A DNA stretch of 12,565 bases from Candidatus Latescibacterota bacterium (GCA_003529325.1 DPVW01000371.1:1-12565); one strand, 5' to 3'. Shown: positions 1 through 7,516, counted from the stretch's first letter. Translations and numbers: made by a program. Notes: generated by a model not told the origin, from the letters alone.

Positions 1-92
1 TACGAGCCATCGACTACGCCAGATCTTTCGGCGATCAACCCGAGCGTCAAGTATGCCGTCTCGGTAATACTCTGGACGGGGCCAACAGTTGA
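1..92 (+). CDS. C-terminal end of an unidentified protein (partial, 5' end outside window)
   Basis: An open frame with codons starting at base 3 enters from the left edge. It codes for 29 residues ending in NTLDGANS and stops at TGA 90-92. The other two plus frames are less convincing. One stops at 65-67, and the third runs through the next gene as a shadow. The TGA overlaps the TTG start of the following hydrolase in the string TTGA, the same kind of coupling seen between later genes here. That is the main reason to believe this is a real gene end. The fragment is too short and shows no recognisable motif, so no function is given. It was probably co-transcribed with the hydrolase. Confidence 0.6.
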   Translation, partial: RAIDYARSFGDQPERQVCRLGNTLDGANS

Positions 93-877
93 GCGACCAG
101 ACCTTCGAGGTCGACGTCGAGTACTACCACATGCCGCGGCGGGCGCGAATGCAGGAGGCGGAGTTTCCCCGCGCTTGCCTGCACTGGTCATTACCTGTCA
201 CCCGCGCCGCCCTCATCCTCGTCGACATGTGGAGCGAACACTACGTCTCCTCTCACCTGGAACGGGGGCAACGAATCACTCGCGAGTGCATCCTGCCATT
301 GCTGGAGACATTCCGCCGTGTGGGTGCCACGGTGGTCCATGCTCCGAGCCCAGACTGTGCGCCTCGGTATGAACATCTGTTGACCCGTGTAGAGGGCACG
401 ACGCAAGAATCACAAGTTCGCCCACCAGGGCTGTTGCCTGATTGGCCCCCCAGTGATTTCCGCAAGAAAATTGGCGAATTCGCTGGTTTTGCCCGGCCGG
501 TGGATCCCACGGATGAGGAATTCGACCGGATCATCGCCGAGCGTAGCATCATTGCCGAGGCTGAACCCCAGGAGGGGGACTGTGTCGTGTTTTCCGGTGA
601 TCAACTGCACGCCGTTTTGTGCGACCGGCGTACCACGACCCTGTTCTACGTCGGTTTCGCCGCCAATTTCTGCGTGCCGAATCGTGACTATGGCATGCGC
701 GCGATGCGCAGTCGTGGCTACGACATCGTCCTGGTGCGCGACGGCACCACAGCCATCGAGGTTGCAGATTCCGTCGATGGTCTGGGACTTACGGCGGCGG
801 CCATTCAGGATGTAGAGGTCGCCATCGGCTACTCGATCGATTCGGCGAGTTTGCGTCTGGGAGCCCCTGCAAAGTGA
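89..877 (+). CDS. Isochorismatase-like cysteine hydrolase A
   Basis: This 262-residue protein belongs to the isochorismatase-like cysteine hydrolase superfamily, which hydrolyses amides, ureas or enol ethers. The nucleophilic-acid strand reads ALILVDMW (about residues 41-48). The nucleophile loop reads FAANFCVPNRDYG, with Cys near residue 195. It is followed by the family-typical stretch RGYDIVLVRDGTT. The Lys expected before the Cys loop is not visible: the matching strand reads VVFSGDQLH. TTG at 89 is chosen because it overlaps the upstream stop (TTGA), and because from there the N-terminus aligns with paralogue B. An in-frame ATG lies at 131. The stop at 875-877 overlaps a GTG (874) that was the start of the decayed kinase. 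Substrate unknown. The family call is firm and the exact activity is not. Confidence 0.88.
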   Translation: MSDQTFEVDVEYYHMPRRARMQEAEFPRACLHWSLPVTRAALILVDMWSEHYVSSHLERGQRITRECILPLLETFRRVGATVVHAPSPDCAPRYEHLLTRVEGTTQESQVRPPGLLPDWPPSDFRKKIGEFAGFARPVDPTDEEFDRIIAERSIIAEAEPQEGDCVVFSGDQLHAVLCDRRTTTLFYVGFAANFCVPNRDYGMRAMRSRGYDIVLVRDGTTAIEVADSVDGLGLTAAAIQDVEVAIGYSIDSASLRLGAPAK

Positions 878-1300
878 TCTGGCAGAGCACGCCCTTCCTG
901 CCGGCGCTGCTGTTGACGGCACTGGCCTGCGCCGATCGGCATCATGGCACCATGGGTGGCCAACGCCGCTTACGTTTTCGACCTGAGTCCGTACCCTCAC
1001 CTCGATCTGACGCCTCTCATTCCTCCTCTACGCTCTGGCCGTCGGTTGGGCCTTGCTGCGGTTACAATTTCTCGATGTGGTCCCCATCGCTCGCGACAAT
1101 GTGATCGAAGGTCTGCAGGACGCCGTGCTCGTGATCGGTATGAATGCACTGGCGTGGGGACGACATTTCATCTCCTGCTCCATGCCTGGGACGGGGAGTC
1201 GAAACCGGCAACAGTACCTACCCAGGTTGACGAGGAGGCAACCGGGAAGGCGCGGATTCTGATTGTGGAGGACGAAGTCATTGTCTCCCTGGTCATATAT
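874..1300 (+). pseudogene. Decayed hybrid sensor histidine kinase (N7TM / PAS edge / ATPase end / receiver start)
   Basis: Four collinear fragments in shifting frames match one ancestral hybrid kinase. (A) 874-about 930, frame 1: starts at GTG and reads IWQSTPFLPALLLTALA, like the start of N7TM sensor domains. (B) about 926-1019, frame 2: contains APWVANAAYVF and LSPYPHLDLTPL, the last part of N7TM domains. (C) about 1020-1153, frame 3: reads LLYALAVGWALLRLQFLD, then VVPIARDNVIEGLQDAVLVI, the N7TM-to-PAS linker. (D) 1157-about 1298, frame 2: reads GTTFHLLLH, the last strand of a HATPase_c domain, then ARILIVEDEVIVSLV, the first strand of a response-regulator receiver. Most of the seven membrane spans, the PAS core, the HisKA region, most of the ATPase and most of the receiver are missing. 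Fragments B and C need a frameshift near 1015-1021. No functional product is expected. The domain matches were made from memory of the families. Confidence 0.8.
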
Positions 1301-1330
1301 GCGGCGCCGCGACACAGTGGAGTAAACGTC

Positions 1331-2101
1331 ATGACTGAGAAAACGATCCGCTTCCGCCCGCGTTACCATCGTTGGCATGTCGATCCGGGCGTGGACTGGA
1401 TCGAGCCGAACACGACGCATGCCCATCTCGACTGGACGATCCCACGCGCCCAGTGTGCTCTCGTGTTGCTCGATGTGTGGAACCAGCACTATCTGAAGGA
1501 TACCGAAGCGCGGGCGGAGCAGATCATCCAGCGACGTCTGCGGCCACTGCTGGCGGCAAGCCGCCAGGCGGCGTTGCCCATCGTCCATGCGCCTTCATCG
1601 GACCAGGCCAGGGAACACGCCCAGTGGCTGCAGCTGCCCGGATGGGACCAACCCAGTTGGCCACAGGATGACAGTTGGCCTCCGACTTCGTTCCGCCACT
1701 CAGAAGGAGAATACGCGTCGTATCGGTTGCCGGAAGAAGCACGGGACGGCGAGCGCGAGGCGCACCGGGCGGGACTACGAATCCACCCCGACATGCAGCC
1801 AATCCAGGGGGAGCCTGTCATCGCAACAGGACAGGAGCTGCATCTGTGGTGTCGCAACAAGGGCATCCTGTTTCTGCTGTTCGCCGGTTTCAATACCAAT
1901 GCCTGTATCCTGCACAGGGACTACGGGACGATCGACATGAGTCGGCGCGGTTATACCGTCATCATCGTCCGGGACTGCACCACAGGGATGGAGTCGGCGG
2001 CGACGCACGCGACGCTGACGCAGACGAACAACGCCATCCTGCTGTCCGAGATGTTCGGCCGTTATTCGGTCACATCCGACGAGCTGATGGAGGGTGTATG
2101 A
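1331..2101 (+). CDS. Isochorismatase-like cysteine hydrolase B
   Basis: This 256-residue protein is a paralogue of hydrolase A. Matching segments are LDWTIP versus LHWSLP near the N-terminus, ALVLLDVWNQHYL versus ALILVDMWSEHYV at the acid strand, and FNTNACILHRDYG versus FAANFCVPNRDYG at the Cys loop. RGYTVIIVRDCTT then matches RGYDIVLVRDGTT. As in A, the strand expected to carry the triad Lys lacks it (VIATGQELH). ATG 1331 is chosen because GGAG lies 8 nt upstream (1319-1322) and homology to A begins there. The open frame continues upstream to 944, but that part is the kinase relic. Its stop overlaps the next start as ATGA (2098-2101), so it is probably translationally coupled to the PHP gene. 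Likely cytoplasmic. Substrate unknown. Confidence 0.88.
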   Translation: MTEKTIRFRPRYHRWHVDPGVDWIEPNTTHAHLDWTIPRAQCALVLLDVWNQHYLKDTEARAEQIIQRRLRPLLAASRQAALPIVHAPSSDQAREHAQWLQLPGWDQPSWPQDDSWPPTSFRHSEGEYASYRLPEEARDGEREAHRAGLRIHPDMQPIQGEPVIATGQELHLWCRNKGILFLLFAGFNTNACILHRDYGTIDMSRRGYTVIIVRDCTTGMESAATHATLTQTNNAILLSEMFGRYSVTSDELMEGV

Positions 2102-3027
2102 CGACTGACGGGGGGCGCTTCGTCTCCCCCTATCTCGACCCGGAGAGAGCGTGCCGCTGGTTGCGTGGCAATCATCACGGGCACTCGACGCTGTCAGATG
2201 GTCACGAAAGCCCTGAACAGTTGCTCGTCGCCTATGAGCGGGCAGGATACGCCTATCTGGCGCTGAGTGAACACGATCGGTTCGCCGATCCCGCCGATTT
2301 TCAGGTGCTCACCACCATGTGCCTGCTACCTGCTGTAGAGGTCACCTCGGCTCAGGGACAGAGTCTCATGCATCTTGGCCCCGCCCACGAATTGCCTGCC
2401 AGGCAGCTGACGGCAGTACAGATCATGAACCAGGTGCATGCCGCTGGTGGTCTGTTCGTTTTCGATCACCCGAATTGGAAGCCAGTGCCGGAGTACGCGA
2501 CGGACGCACTGTTGAATTCGATGACGGGGTTGCGTGGCATGGAAATCTATTGCGGCGTTATCGAACGGCTCGCGGGCAAGGCGGATGCCACCGATCGCTG
2601 GGATCGTCTGCTGAGTCGTGGCCGGCGCGTCTGGGGGCACGGCACCGACGATCAGCATGACGTACAGGATCGTTTCATCGCCTGGAACTGTGTGCAGTGG
2701 CCGACGACGGCGTCTGTTGACGCGGCGGGAATCATCGAGGCGCTGGGCGCAGGCAGATTTTATGCGTCCACGGGGGTGACGATCGAACGCACCGGTACCG
2801 CGGACGGTGGCAACAGTTGTTTTGTCGAATCCGACGCCGATGAGATTCGCTGGATTGGTAATGACGGTGTCATCCTGAAGAAAGAGTCAGGGGGAATGGG
2901 GGAGCTGTCGGTGGCCGAATTGTCTCAAGCTGGCTTATCGGGAAGTGATCTCTACGTCCGTGCCGAGTGTCTTGGGCATGGCGCCGCCACGGCATGGACA
3001 CAGCCATTCTGGGTCTGTCACTCATGA
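2098..3027 (+). CDS. PHP-domain metal-dependent phosphoesterase/hydrolase
   Basis: This 309-residue protein has the PHP (polymerase and histidinol phosphatase) layout. The first metal motif is NHHGHSTLSDG (residues 25-35), equivalent to the usual HxHT-SDG. The second is ALSEHD (55-60), where most relatives have a D before the H. Further likely ligands are Glu81 in AVEVTS, His124 in VFDHPNWK, Glu149 in GMEIYCG and the GHGTDDQHD segment (180-188). PHP proteins usually bind two or three metal ions and hydrolyse phosphoesters. The C-terminal 80 or so residues look like a beta-rich appendix and carry no motif I know. The ATG overlaps the upstream stop (ATGA) and is preceded by GGAGGG (2090-2094 region). 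The 3' end overlaps the metallophosphoesterase start the same way. The family is clear and the substrate is not. Confidence 0.87.
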   Translation: MTTDGGRFVSPYLDPERACRWLRGNHHGHSTLSDGHESPEQLLVAYERAGYAYLALSEHDRFADPADFQVLTTMCLLPAVEVTSAQGQSLMHLGPAHELPARQLTAVQIMNQVHAAGGLFVFDHPNWKPVPEYATDALLNSMTGLRGMEIYCGVIERLAGKADATDRWDRLLSRGRRVWGHGTDDQHDVQDRFIAWNCVQWPTTASVDAAGIIEALGAGRFYASTGVTIERTGTADGGNSCFVESDADEIRWIGNDGVILKKESGGMGELSVAELSQAGLSGSDLYVRAECLGHGAATAWTQPFWVCHS

Positions 3028-4124
3028 GTGCCATCCTCAAGGGACCCTACCTGCAGTGTCCGACCACGTCGTCGGTGACGGTCATGTGGGAGACGGTGGA
3101 GGAAGAACGGGGAGAGGTCGTGTGGTTCGAGACCCAATCAATCCACGCCGGTCTGTCGGGATCTGCCCGTACTGTGGAATCGACGAAGCGTTGTGTCACC
3201 GAAGATGGGGCCAAGCGCATTCACCGTCTCGAGATCACGGGTCTGCAACCGGACTTGGAATACCACTACGAGGTGCAAGGACAACGGCATCCGTTGTTCG
3301 CGGCGCCAGCGCCACAGCGCCCCTTCTGTTTCTGCGTCACCAGCGAGACGGGTGGGTATGGCGACGACGACATCAATCAGCGGTTGTTTGCCGAAATGGC
3401 CCACTGGCGTCCCGACATGCTGCTCGTCGTCGGTGATGCGGTGAGCGATGGCAGAAAATACGAAGATTGGGAGCGATTCTTTTTCGGGCCTGGTCGCCAG
3501 TTGCTGCATTCCACACCATTCTATCTTTGCCCGGGAAACCACGAAGAAAATGCCGACTGGTTTTACCGCTTCACGGCATTCCCACATCCGGGCAATTACT
3601 ACGGCTTCGATTTCGGCAATGTGCACTTCACGGCATTGGATAGCACTCGCCTCGTCGACTACATCGATGGCCAGCCACAGGCCACAGCAGAACTGAAGGA
3701 CGACTCCGGGCAACGTTCTTTCCTGCGACAGGATCTGGCGGCAGCAGCCGCAGCGGACTGGCGCATCGCATTCTTCCACTACCCGCCGTACGTGTCATGT
3801 GATTTCGAAGTTCCTGAAATGCGTTCGTTGGTTCCGGATATGGAAGCCGGCGGTGTAGACCTGGTGTTCAATTCACACACCATCGTCTACGAACGAAGTC
3901 ACCCACTGCGGGGCGGCCGATTTCAGCAGGATGGCATACTTTATGTCGTGGCTGGTGGCGCCGGGGCCAAGCCAGAGTGGTTTCGCCCGAAGAGAGCAGG
4001 GCACACGGCGCAGTCGCGGGCGGTGCCGCACTTCGTCCACGTCACGGTTGCCGGCACGACGCTGGAGGCGCGCGCCGTGGACGTGGATGGCAGGGTGTTC
4101 GATATGTGGGTGTTGCGTAAGTAG
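3024..4124 (+). CDS. Purple-acid-phosphatase-like metallophosphoesterase with altered metal motifs
   Basis: This protein has 366 residues in two parts. An N-terminal fibronectin-III-like domain (about 1-95) begins GPYLQCPTTSSVTVMWET, as in purple acid phosphatases. A calcineurin-like phosphoesterase domain (about 100-320) follows. It contains GDAV (137-140), GNHE (171-174), FFHYPPY (His252) and SHTIVYERSHP (284-294). Two metal motifs differ from the family. The first, normally DxG/DxH, reads SETG (Glu108). The last, normally GHxHxYER, reads SHTIVYER, with Ile287 in place of the second His. Activity may therefore be changed or reduced. No signal peptide is seen, although purple acid phosphatases are often exported. 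ATG 3024 overlaps the PHP stop (ATGA) and there is no strong Shine-Dalgarno, so coupled translation is likely. A longer open frame from 2967 lies inside the PHP gene and was not used. Confidence 0.87.
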   Translation: MSAILKGPYLQCPTTSSVTVMWETVEEERGEVVWFETQSIHAGLSGSARTVESTKRCVTEDGAKRIHRLEITGLQPDLEYHYEVQGQRHPLFAAPAPQRPFCFCVTSETGGYGDDDINQRLFAEMAHWRPDMLLVVGDAVSDGRKYEDWERFFFGPGRQLLHSTPFYLCPGNHEENADWFYRFTAFPHPGNYYGFDFGNVHFTALDSTRLVDYIDGQPQATAELKDDSGQRSFLRQDLAAAAAADWRIAFFHYPPYVSCDFEVPEMRSLVPDMEAGGVDLVFNSHTIVYERSHPLRGGRFQQDGILYVVAGGAGAKPEWFRPKRAGHTAQSRAVPHFVHVTVAGTTLEARAVDVDGRVFDMWVLRK

Positions 4125-4130
4125 ACTGGT

Positions 4131-4700
4131 CTAACGAAACGTCGGACAGTCAACGAGGGTTGGTTTTCTGCCTTTTGGCAGCGGCACTTGGAAAGCATTC
4201 AAGGTCATCGCTGCCATGGAGTAGTAGCCGATGAGACCCGTAAGATCGACGATGCCGCCGTCACCCAGAAGGTCCAGGGCGGTGGCGAAGGTCCGCTCCT
4301 GGATGAAACGATTGTAGACGAGCTCTGCTACATAGTCATAGATGGTCTGTTCATCGTCGCGGTCGAATTCGGGATATTGACCCAGGCGGATCGCTTCGAT
4401 CAACTCCGGTGCCAGGCCGGCCTCGGTGGCGAATGGTTCGTGCAGGGTCCACTCGAGTTGACAGTCCCAGGCACGGGCGGTGACAAGAATGGCCAGTTCG
4501 CTGAGGCGTGAATCGAGTCGGGTCTCGTATCGCACCAGGGCGCCGAGGCGTTGCGCACGATCGGCAAACTCCGGACTGTGTAGCCAGACGCCGAAGGGTC
4601 CGGCCACAGCGCCGCGGGACTCGACGATGGCATCATACACCGGTTTGTGCTCGTCGGCGAGGTCGTCGCGTTGCAGTTGACGCAGGCGGCTCGTGCTCAG
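4131..4700 (-). CDS. Carboxymuconolactone decarboxylase (CMD/AhpD-like) family protein, probable CTG start
   Basis: With the start proposed here the product is 189 residues. It has the CMD-family core ELAILVTARAWDCQLEWTLHEPF followed by an AGL turn, the conserved helix carrying Glu and His. It lacks the CxxC pair of AhpD peroxidase partners: only the first Cys is present. It is therefore closer to decarboxylase-like or uncharacterised CMD proteins. The first ordinary start codon is GTG at 4640, which would remove the usual N-terminal segment. Twenty in-frame codons upstream read STSRLRQLQRDDLADEHKPV, very like other CMD N-termini. They begin at CTG 4700-4698, which sits 6 nt after GGAAGG (4712-4707), itself just after an in-frame TAA (4715-4713). 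The gene converges on the metallophosphoesterase with a 6-nt gap and diverges from the dehydrogenase operon. Substrate unknown. Confidence 0.85.
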   Translation of the reverse strand: MSTSRLRQLQRDDLADEHKPVYDAIVESRGAVAGPFGVWLHSPEFADRAQRLGALVRYETRLDSRLSELAILVTARAWDCQLEWTLHEPFATEAGLAPELIEAIRLGQYPEFDRDDEQTIYDYVAELVYNRFIQERTFATALDLLGDGGIVDLTGLIGYYSMAAMTLNAFQVPLPKGRKPTLVDCPTFR

Positions 4701-4706
4701 CGGGTG

Positions 4707-4712
4707 CCTTCC
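4707..4712 (-). promoter_or_regulatory. Shine-Dalgarno site supporting a CTG start
   Basis: On the minus strand GGAAGG lies 6 nt before CTG 4700-4698 and directly after an in-frame stop. No comparable site precedes GTG 4640. This decides the start of the CMD-family gene. Confidence 0.6.
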
Positions 4713-4731
4713 TTACTTACGCGGTAATCGA

Positions 4732-4737
4732 TAGAAT
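4732..4737 (+). promoter_or_regulatory. Candidate -10 box (TAGAAT) placed for a leaderless transcript
   Basis: TAGAAT ends exactly 7 nt before ATG 4745, so transcription would begin at or next to the start codon of the dehydrogenase. No good -35 is seen at the right distance: 4709-4714 reads TTCCTT. The box overlaps the alternative ATG 4736, which argues against that start. This is a motif call only. Confidence 0.4.
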
Positions 4738-4744
4738 GGACGAC

Positions 4745-5638
4745 ATGGACAACGTGGGATTCATCGGCCTTGGTGCCATGGGTAGCGGCATGATGGCGAA
4801 TCTGGTCAGCAACGGTGTTGCCGTGGTGGCCTACGACAGCGACATCGTAACGCTGAATGCAGCCTCTCGCCCTGGCGTCAGACTGGCGGAGAATGTGGCG
4901 ACTGTCGGCCTGGACTGCAAACCGATCATTCTGTCCCTGCCGGACGGCGAGGTCGTGGAACAGGTGCTGTACGGTGCCGCTGGGCTGGCGGCAGCCTTGG
5001 CGCCCGAGTCGATCATCGTCGACACGAGTACCACTCAGGCGCACAAGTCAAAGGAATTCGCCAGCCGGCTCGGGGCGCAGGGCGTCTGGTTTCTTGATGC
5101 TCCCGTGAGTGGCATGGAGGGCAGGGCGGCGGATGGCACATTGACGATCATGGTAGGTGGTGAAGAGTCCGCTTTCAACCGGGTGCTGCCCTTGCTGCAA
5201 CACATGGGGGAGACCGTTGTCCATATGGGTCCACCGGGTAGCGGACAACTGACGAAGATGGTGAACAACGTTCTATATAATGTGTCGGTTGCGGCGATGG
5301 CCGAAATGTTGCCCCTGGCGGCTCGCCTCGGTCTCGATCCACAGTCGGTGCGGCGAGTTGTCAGCACCAGCTCCGGGCAGAGCTTTGGTTTCGACTACTT
5401 CTCCGAGCGCGTGCTGGAGGGGCGCTTCGATGAGGGCTATCCCATGGGCAAAGCCTTCAAGGACATGCTGGCGATCAGCGAGCATGCCAACGCCCAACAG
5501 GCGCCGATGCCGGTCGTGTCCGGGGCGATGCAGACCTACAAGCAGGCCCTCGCCGAGGGCCATGGGGCGGAGGCGAAGGGGGCGATGATCAAGGTCTGGC
5601 AACGGGTCCTCGGTGTCCGACTCGAAGGAGGCAGCTGA
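4745..5638 (+). CDS. NAD(P)-dependent beta-hydroxyacid dehydrogenase (6PGDH/3-HIBADH family)
   Basis: This 297-residue protein begins [15 protein letters not shown], the Rossmann GxGxxG motif of the 3-hydroxyisobutyrate / tartronate-semialdehyde reductase family. [10 protein letters not shown] follows. The substrate-binding signature [16 protein letters not shown] lies at about residues 118-133, and the catalytic Lys is in GQLTKMVNN (Lys171). Family members oxidise or reduce a beta-hydroxyacid/semialdehyde pair. The exact substrate cannot be read from sequence. ATG 4745 is preferred over ATG 4736 because a TAGAAT box ends 7 nt upstream of it and homology starts immediately. If 4736 is used, three residues (MDD) are added. 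It is the first gene of a three-gene operon. GAAGGAGG near its 3' end serves the next gene, whose ATG shares the last base of this stop (TGATG). Confidence 0.9.
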   Translation: MDNVGFIGLGAMGSGMMANLVSNGVAVVAYDSDIVTLNAASRPGVRLAENVATVGLDCKPIILSLPDGEVVEQVLYGAAGLAAALAPESIIVDTSTTQAHKSKEFASRLGAQGVWFLDAPVSGMEGRAADGTLTIMVGGEESAFNRVLPLLQHMGETVVHMGPPGSGQLTKMVNNVLYNVSVAAMAEMLPLAARLGLDPQSVRRVVSTSSGQSFGFDYFSERVLEGRFDEGYPMGKAFKDMLAISEHANAQQAPMPVVSGAMQTYKQALAEGHGAEAKGAMIKVWQRVLGVRLEGGS

Positions 5639-6411
5639 TGGTATTGCCCAGCATGCGTCTGGATGGCCTGCGGGCGGCTGTGACGGGCGCTGGCTCCGGC
5701 ATCGGCGAAGGGATCGCTGAAGCGATGGCGGAGGCTGGTGCCGATGTGGCGCTGAGTGAGGTGCCGGAGAAGATGGCCAGTCTCGACGCCGTCTGCCGCC
5801 GCATCAGGGGACATGGCCGGACTGCCGTGCCACTGAGCTTGCGGTTACCGGATCTGGGCAGCATCGACAACTTCGTCACTGACACCATCGACGGGCTGGG
5901 TGGTCTCGACATCCTGGTGAACAATGCGGGCGTCAATATCCCCGTCGACGCGCTGGATCTGACGGAAGCTGATTGGGATCTTGTGCAGGATGTGAATCTG
6001 AAGGGGCTCTTTTTTCTATCCCAGGCAGTGGCACGGCGTGTGAAGGAGCAGGGCACTGGTGGACGTATCATCAACGTAGCGTCGATCAATGGAGTCGTCG
6101 GCTACTACAAAAGAGCGGCGTATTGCTCGAGCAAGGCGGGTGTCGTCAATCTGACCCGTGTGCTCGCACTGGAGTGGGCCCAATATGGGATCAATGTCAA
6201 CGCCATTGGCCCCACATTCATCCTTACACCGATGACACAATCGACCTTTGACGACGAACAAATGCGCCAGGACCTGTTGCGTCGCATCCCCTTGGGGCGC
6301 GTAGGGCAACCGGAGGATGTTGTGGGATCGGTGGTATTTCTGGCGAGTCCGGCAGCTGCGTTGATAACGGGGCACACGCTGCTGGTAGATGGTGGTTGGA
6401 CGGCGATATGA
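5638..6411 (+). CDS. Short-chain dehydrogenase/reductase (SDR), classical type
   Basis: This 257-residue classical SDR has the cofactor motif TGAGSGIG (residues 16-23) and NNAG (95-98). Its catalytic tetrad is Asn120, Ser149, Tyr162 and Lys166 (AYCSSKAG). It ends [13 protein letters not shown], the typical C-terminal strand. The second beta-strand ends in SE (40-41), and an acidic residue there usually favours NAD(H). Relatives include gluconate 5-dehydrogenases and 3-oxoacyl-ACP-reductase-like enzymes. Given the catabolic neighbours, a sugar-acid or hydroxyacid dehydrogenase is more likely than fatty-acid synthesis, but this is inference. GAAGGAGG (5624-5631) is a strong ribosome site. The start overlaps the upstream stop by one base, and the stop overlaps the next ATG as ATGA. 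Confidence 0.92.
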   Translation: MVLPSMRLDGLRAAVTGAGSGIGEGIAEAMAEAGADVALSEVPEKMASLDAVCRRIRGHGRTAVPLSLRLPDLGSIDNFVTDTIDGLGGLDILVNNAGVNIPVDALDLTEADWDLVQDVNLKGLFFLSQAVARRVKEQGTGGRIINVASINGVVGYYKRAAYCSSKAGVVNLTRVLALEWAQYGINVNAIGPTFILTPMTQSTFDDEQMRQDLLRRIPLGRVGQPEDVVGSVVFLASPAAALITGHTLLVDGGWTAI

Positions 6412-7496
6412 GTTCACAGATCTATTGGACATATGATGAGTTGTTGACGGATGTGCACAGGCGGGCGAAATCCGTCGAGGTCCTCGGACACACCGTCGAT
6501 GGATCACCTCTCGTGGTGGCGCGTGGGGGTGGGGACAAGTTGCCGGCGATCTTCATCACGGCAGGGGCACATTCGACGGAGCAAGCCGGTGTCAGTGCGG
6601 CAGTCTCGCTGATCGACGAACTGCAGACCGAGCACGAGGTGCATGTGATTCCCACACGGGACCCCATCGGTATGCAGGGATTTGCCCATGCGCTGTCGTT
6701 GGGGTTGGGAGAGACACCCAAGGTGGAATCCTTCGACCAGGTCGAGGGTATCCTGCGCGACAGGGGTGAGGTGCTCTTCGAAGAGGAAGATCTGCTGCTG
6801 TCGCTGGTCGGCGACTACGGATACGCAAGTGCGCGCCCCACCCAGGATCGCACCTGTCCGCAGAATTTCTTCTACTCACGGCTGCAGCGGCTACATGCTG
6901 AAGAGCCGGAGCGACTGGCACCCCTGTTGGGTCGACGCGTGTTCATGACAGCGGGCCAGACGGGGGTGGAGGGTACGGGTGACTTCGCCCGGGCCTATAC
7001 CCTGATCATCTCCCTCGACGGGGAGATTCTCCACATCAATCGTTTTCACGACACGGCGTGGGCACCGGTGGAACCACGGGTAACGCGAGATCTGCTGGCC
7101 CGCATTCGTCCCGGGCTCAGTTTCGACCTGCACGAGTCGCAGTTGATGCAGGACCGATACTGGTTGTCGGCGCGTCGTCAGCCAGATGCGGACAATGAAC
7201 GCTGGGAGCAGCAGGCAGCGCGGGCAACGATCCAGGCGATCGCCGATTCAGGCGCGACGCTGGCCAATGACGACGATGCGCCGTCGAAGTGGTTCGACAC
7301 CTCGGAGCCTGCGGTATTCTGGCTGGATGCGACACGGAGAGGGGAGGGGTTCAACCTGATGGACTTTGTCTCCCGCACCTACGGTCTCGCCTTCGGCACG
7401 GAGATGGGCATGTATGGCACCTTTGACGGGCGTGTCGAGTTGGCGATGATCACGGTTCGCACCTGCGTGCAGGTCTTCGAGCAACGGTATAGCTGA
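6408..7496 (+). CDS. M14-like zinc carboxypeptidase / deacylase
   Basis: This 362-residue cytoplasmic-looking protein has no signal peptide. It carries M14 metallopeptidase hallmarks. The zinc motif HxxE is in [11 protein letters not shown] (His55, Glu58). PTRDPIG (about 82-88) may supply the substrate-binding Arg. The third zinc ligand is His242 in SFDLHE, and the likely catalytic Glu332 is in FGTEMG near the C-terminus. The family includes carboxypeptidases and the succinylglutamate desuccinylase/aspartoacylase branch, so the substrate may be a small N-acyl or amide compound rather than a protein. ATG 6408 overlaps the SDR stop (ATGA). An in-frame ATG at 6396 lies inside the SDR gene and is not favoured. 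It is the last gene of the operon and converges on the DUF4432 gene with a 20-nt gap. No T-rich terminator is visible there. Confidence 0.82.
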   Translation: MSSQIYWTYDELLTDVHRRAKSVEVLGHTVDGSPLVVARGGGDKLPAIFITAGAHSTEQAGVSAAVSLIDELQTEHEVHVIPTRDPIGMQGFAHALSLGLGETPKVESFDQVEGILRDRGEVLFEEEDLLLSLVGDYGYASARPTQDRTCPQNFFYSRLQRLHAEEPERLAPLLGRRVFMTAGQTGVEGTGDFARAYTLIISLDGEILHINRFHDTAWAPVEPRVTRDLLARIRPGLSFDLHESQLMQDRYWLSARRQPDADNERWEQQAARATIQAIADSGATLANDDDAPSKWFDTSEPAVFWLDATRRGEGFNLMDFVSRTYGLAFGTEMGMYGTFDGRVELAMITVRTCVQVFEQRYS

Positions 7497-7516
7497 ACCG
7501 CCTCCGATGTCGTCGC

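Noticed and set aside
410..1000. 196-codon open frame on the minus strand.
   Set aside because: It lies antisense to hydrolase A and the pseudogene, is rich in Arg and Gly, and has no family resemblance. It is a by-product of high GC.
944..1330. Open frame continuing upstream of hydrolase B, giving a 385-residue fusion.
   Set aside because: The extra part mixes kinase and receiver remnants read in one frame with nonsense between them. A good ribosome site and the paralogue alignment place the start at 1331.
2967..3023. Earlier ATG for the metallophosphoesterase.
   Set aside because: It would add 19 residues encoded inside the PHP gene. ATG 3024 overlaps the PHP stop and leads directly into the family-typical GPYLQ start.
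3138..3779. 213-codon open frame antisense to the metallophosphoesterase.
   Set aside because: The sense strand encodes clear phosphoesterase motifs and the antisense product resembles nothing known.
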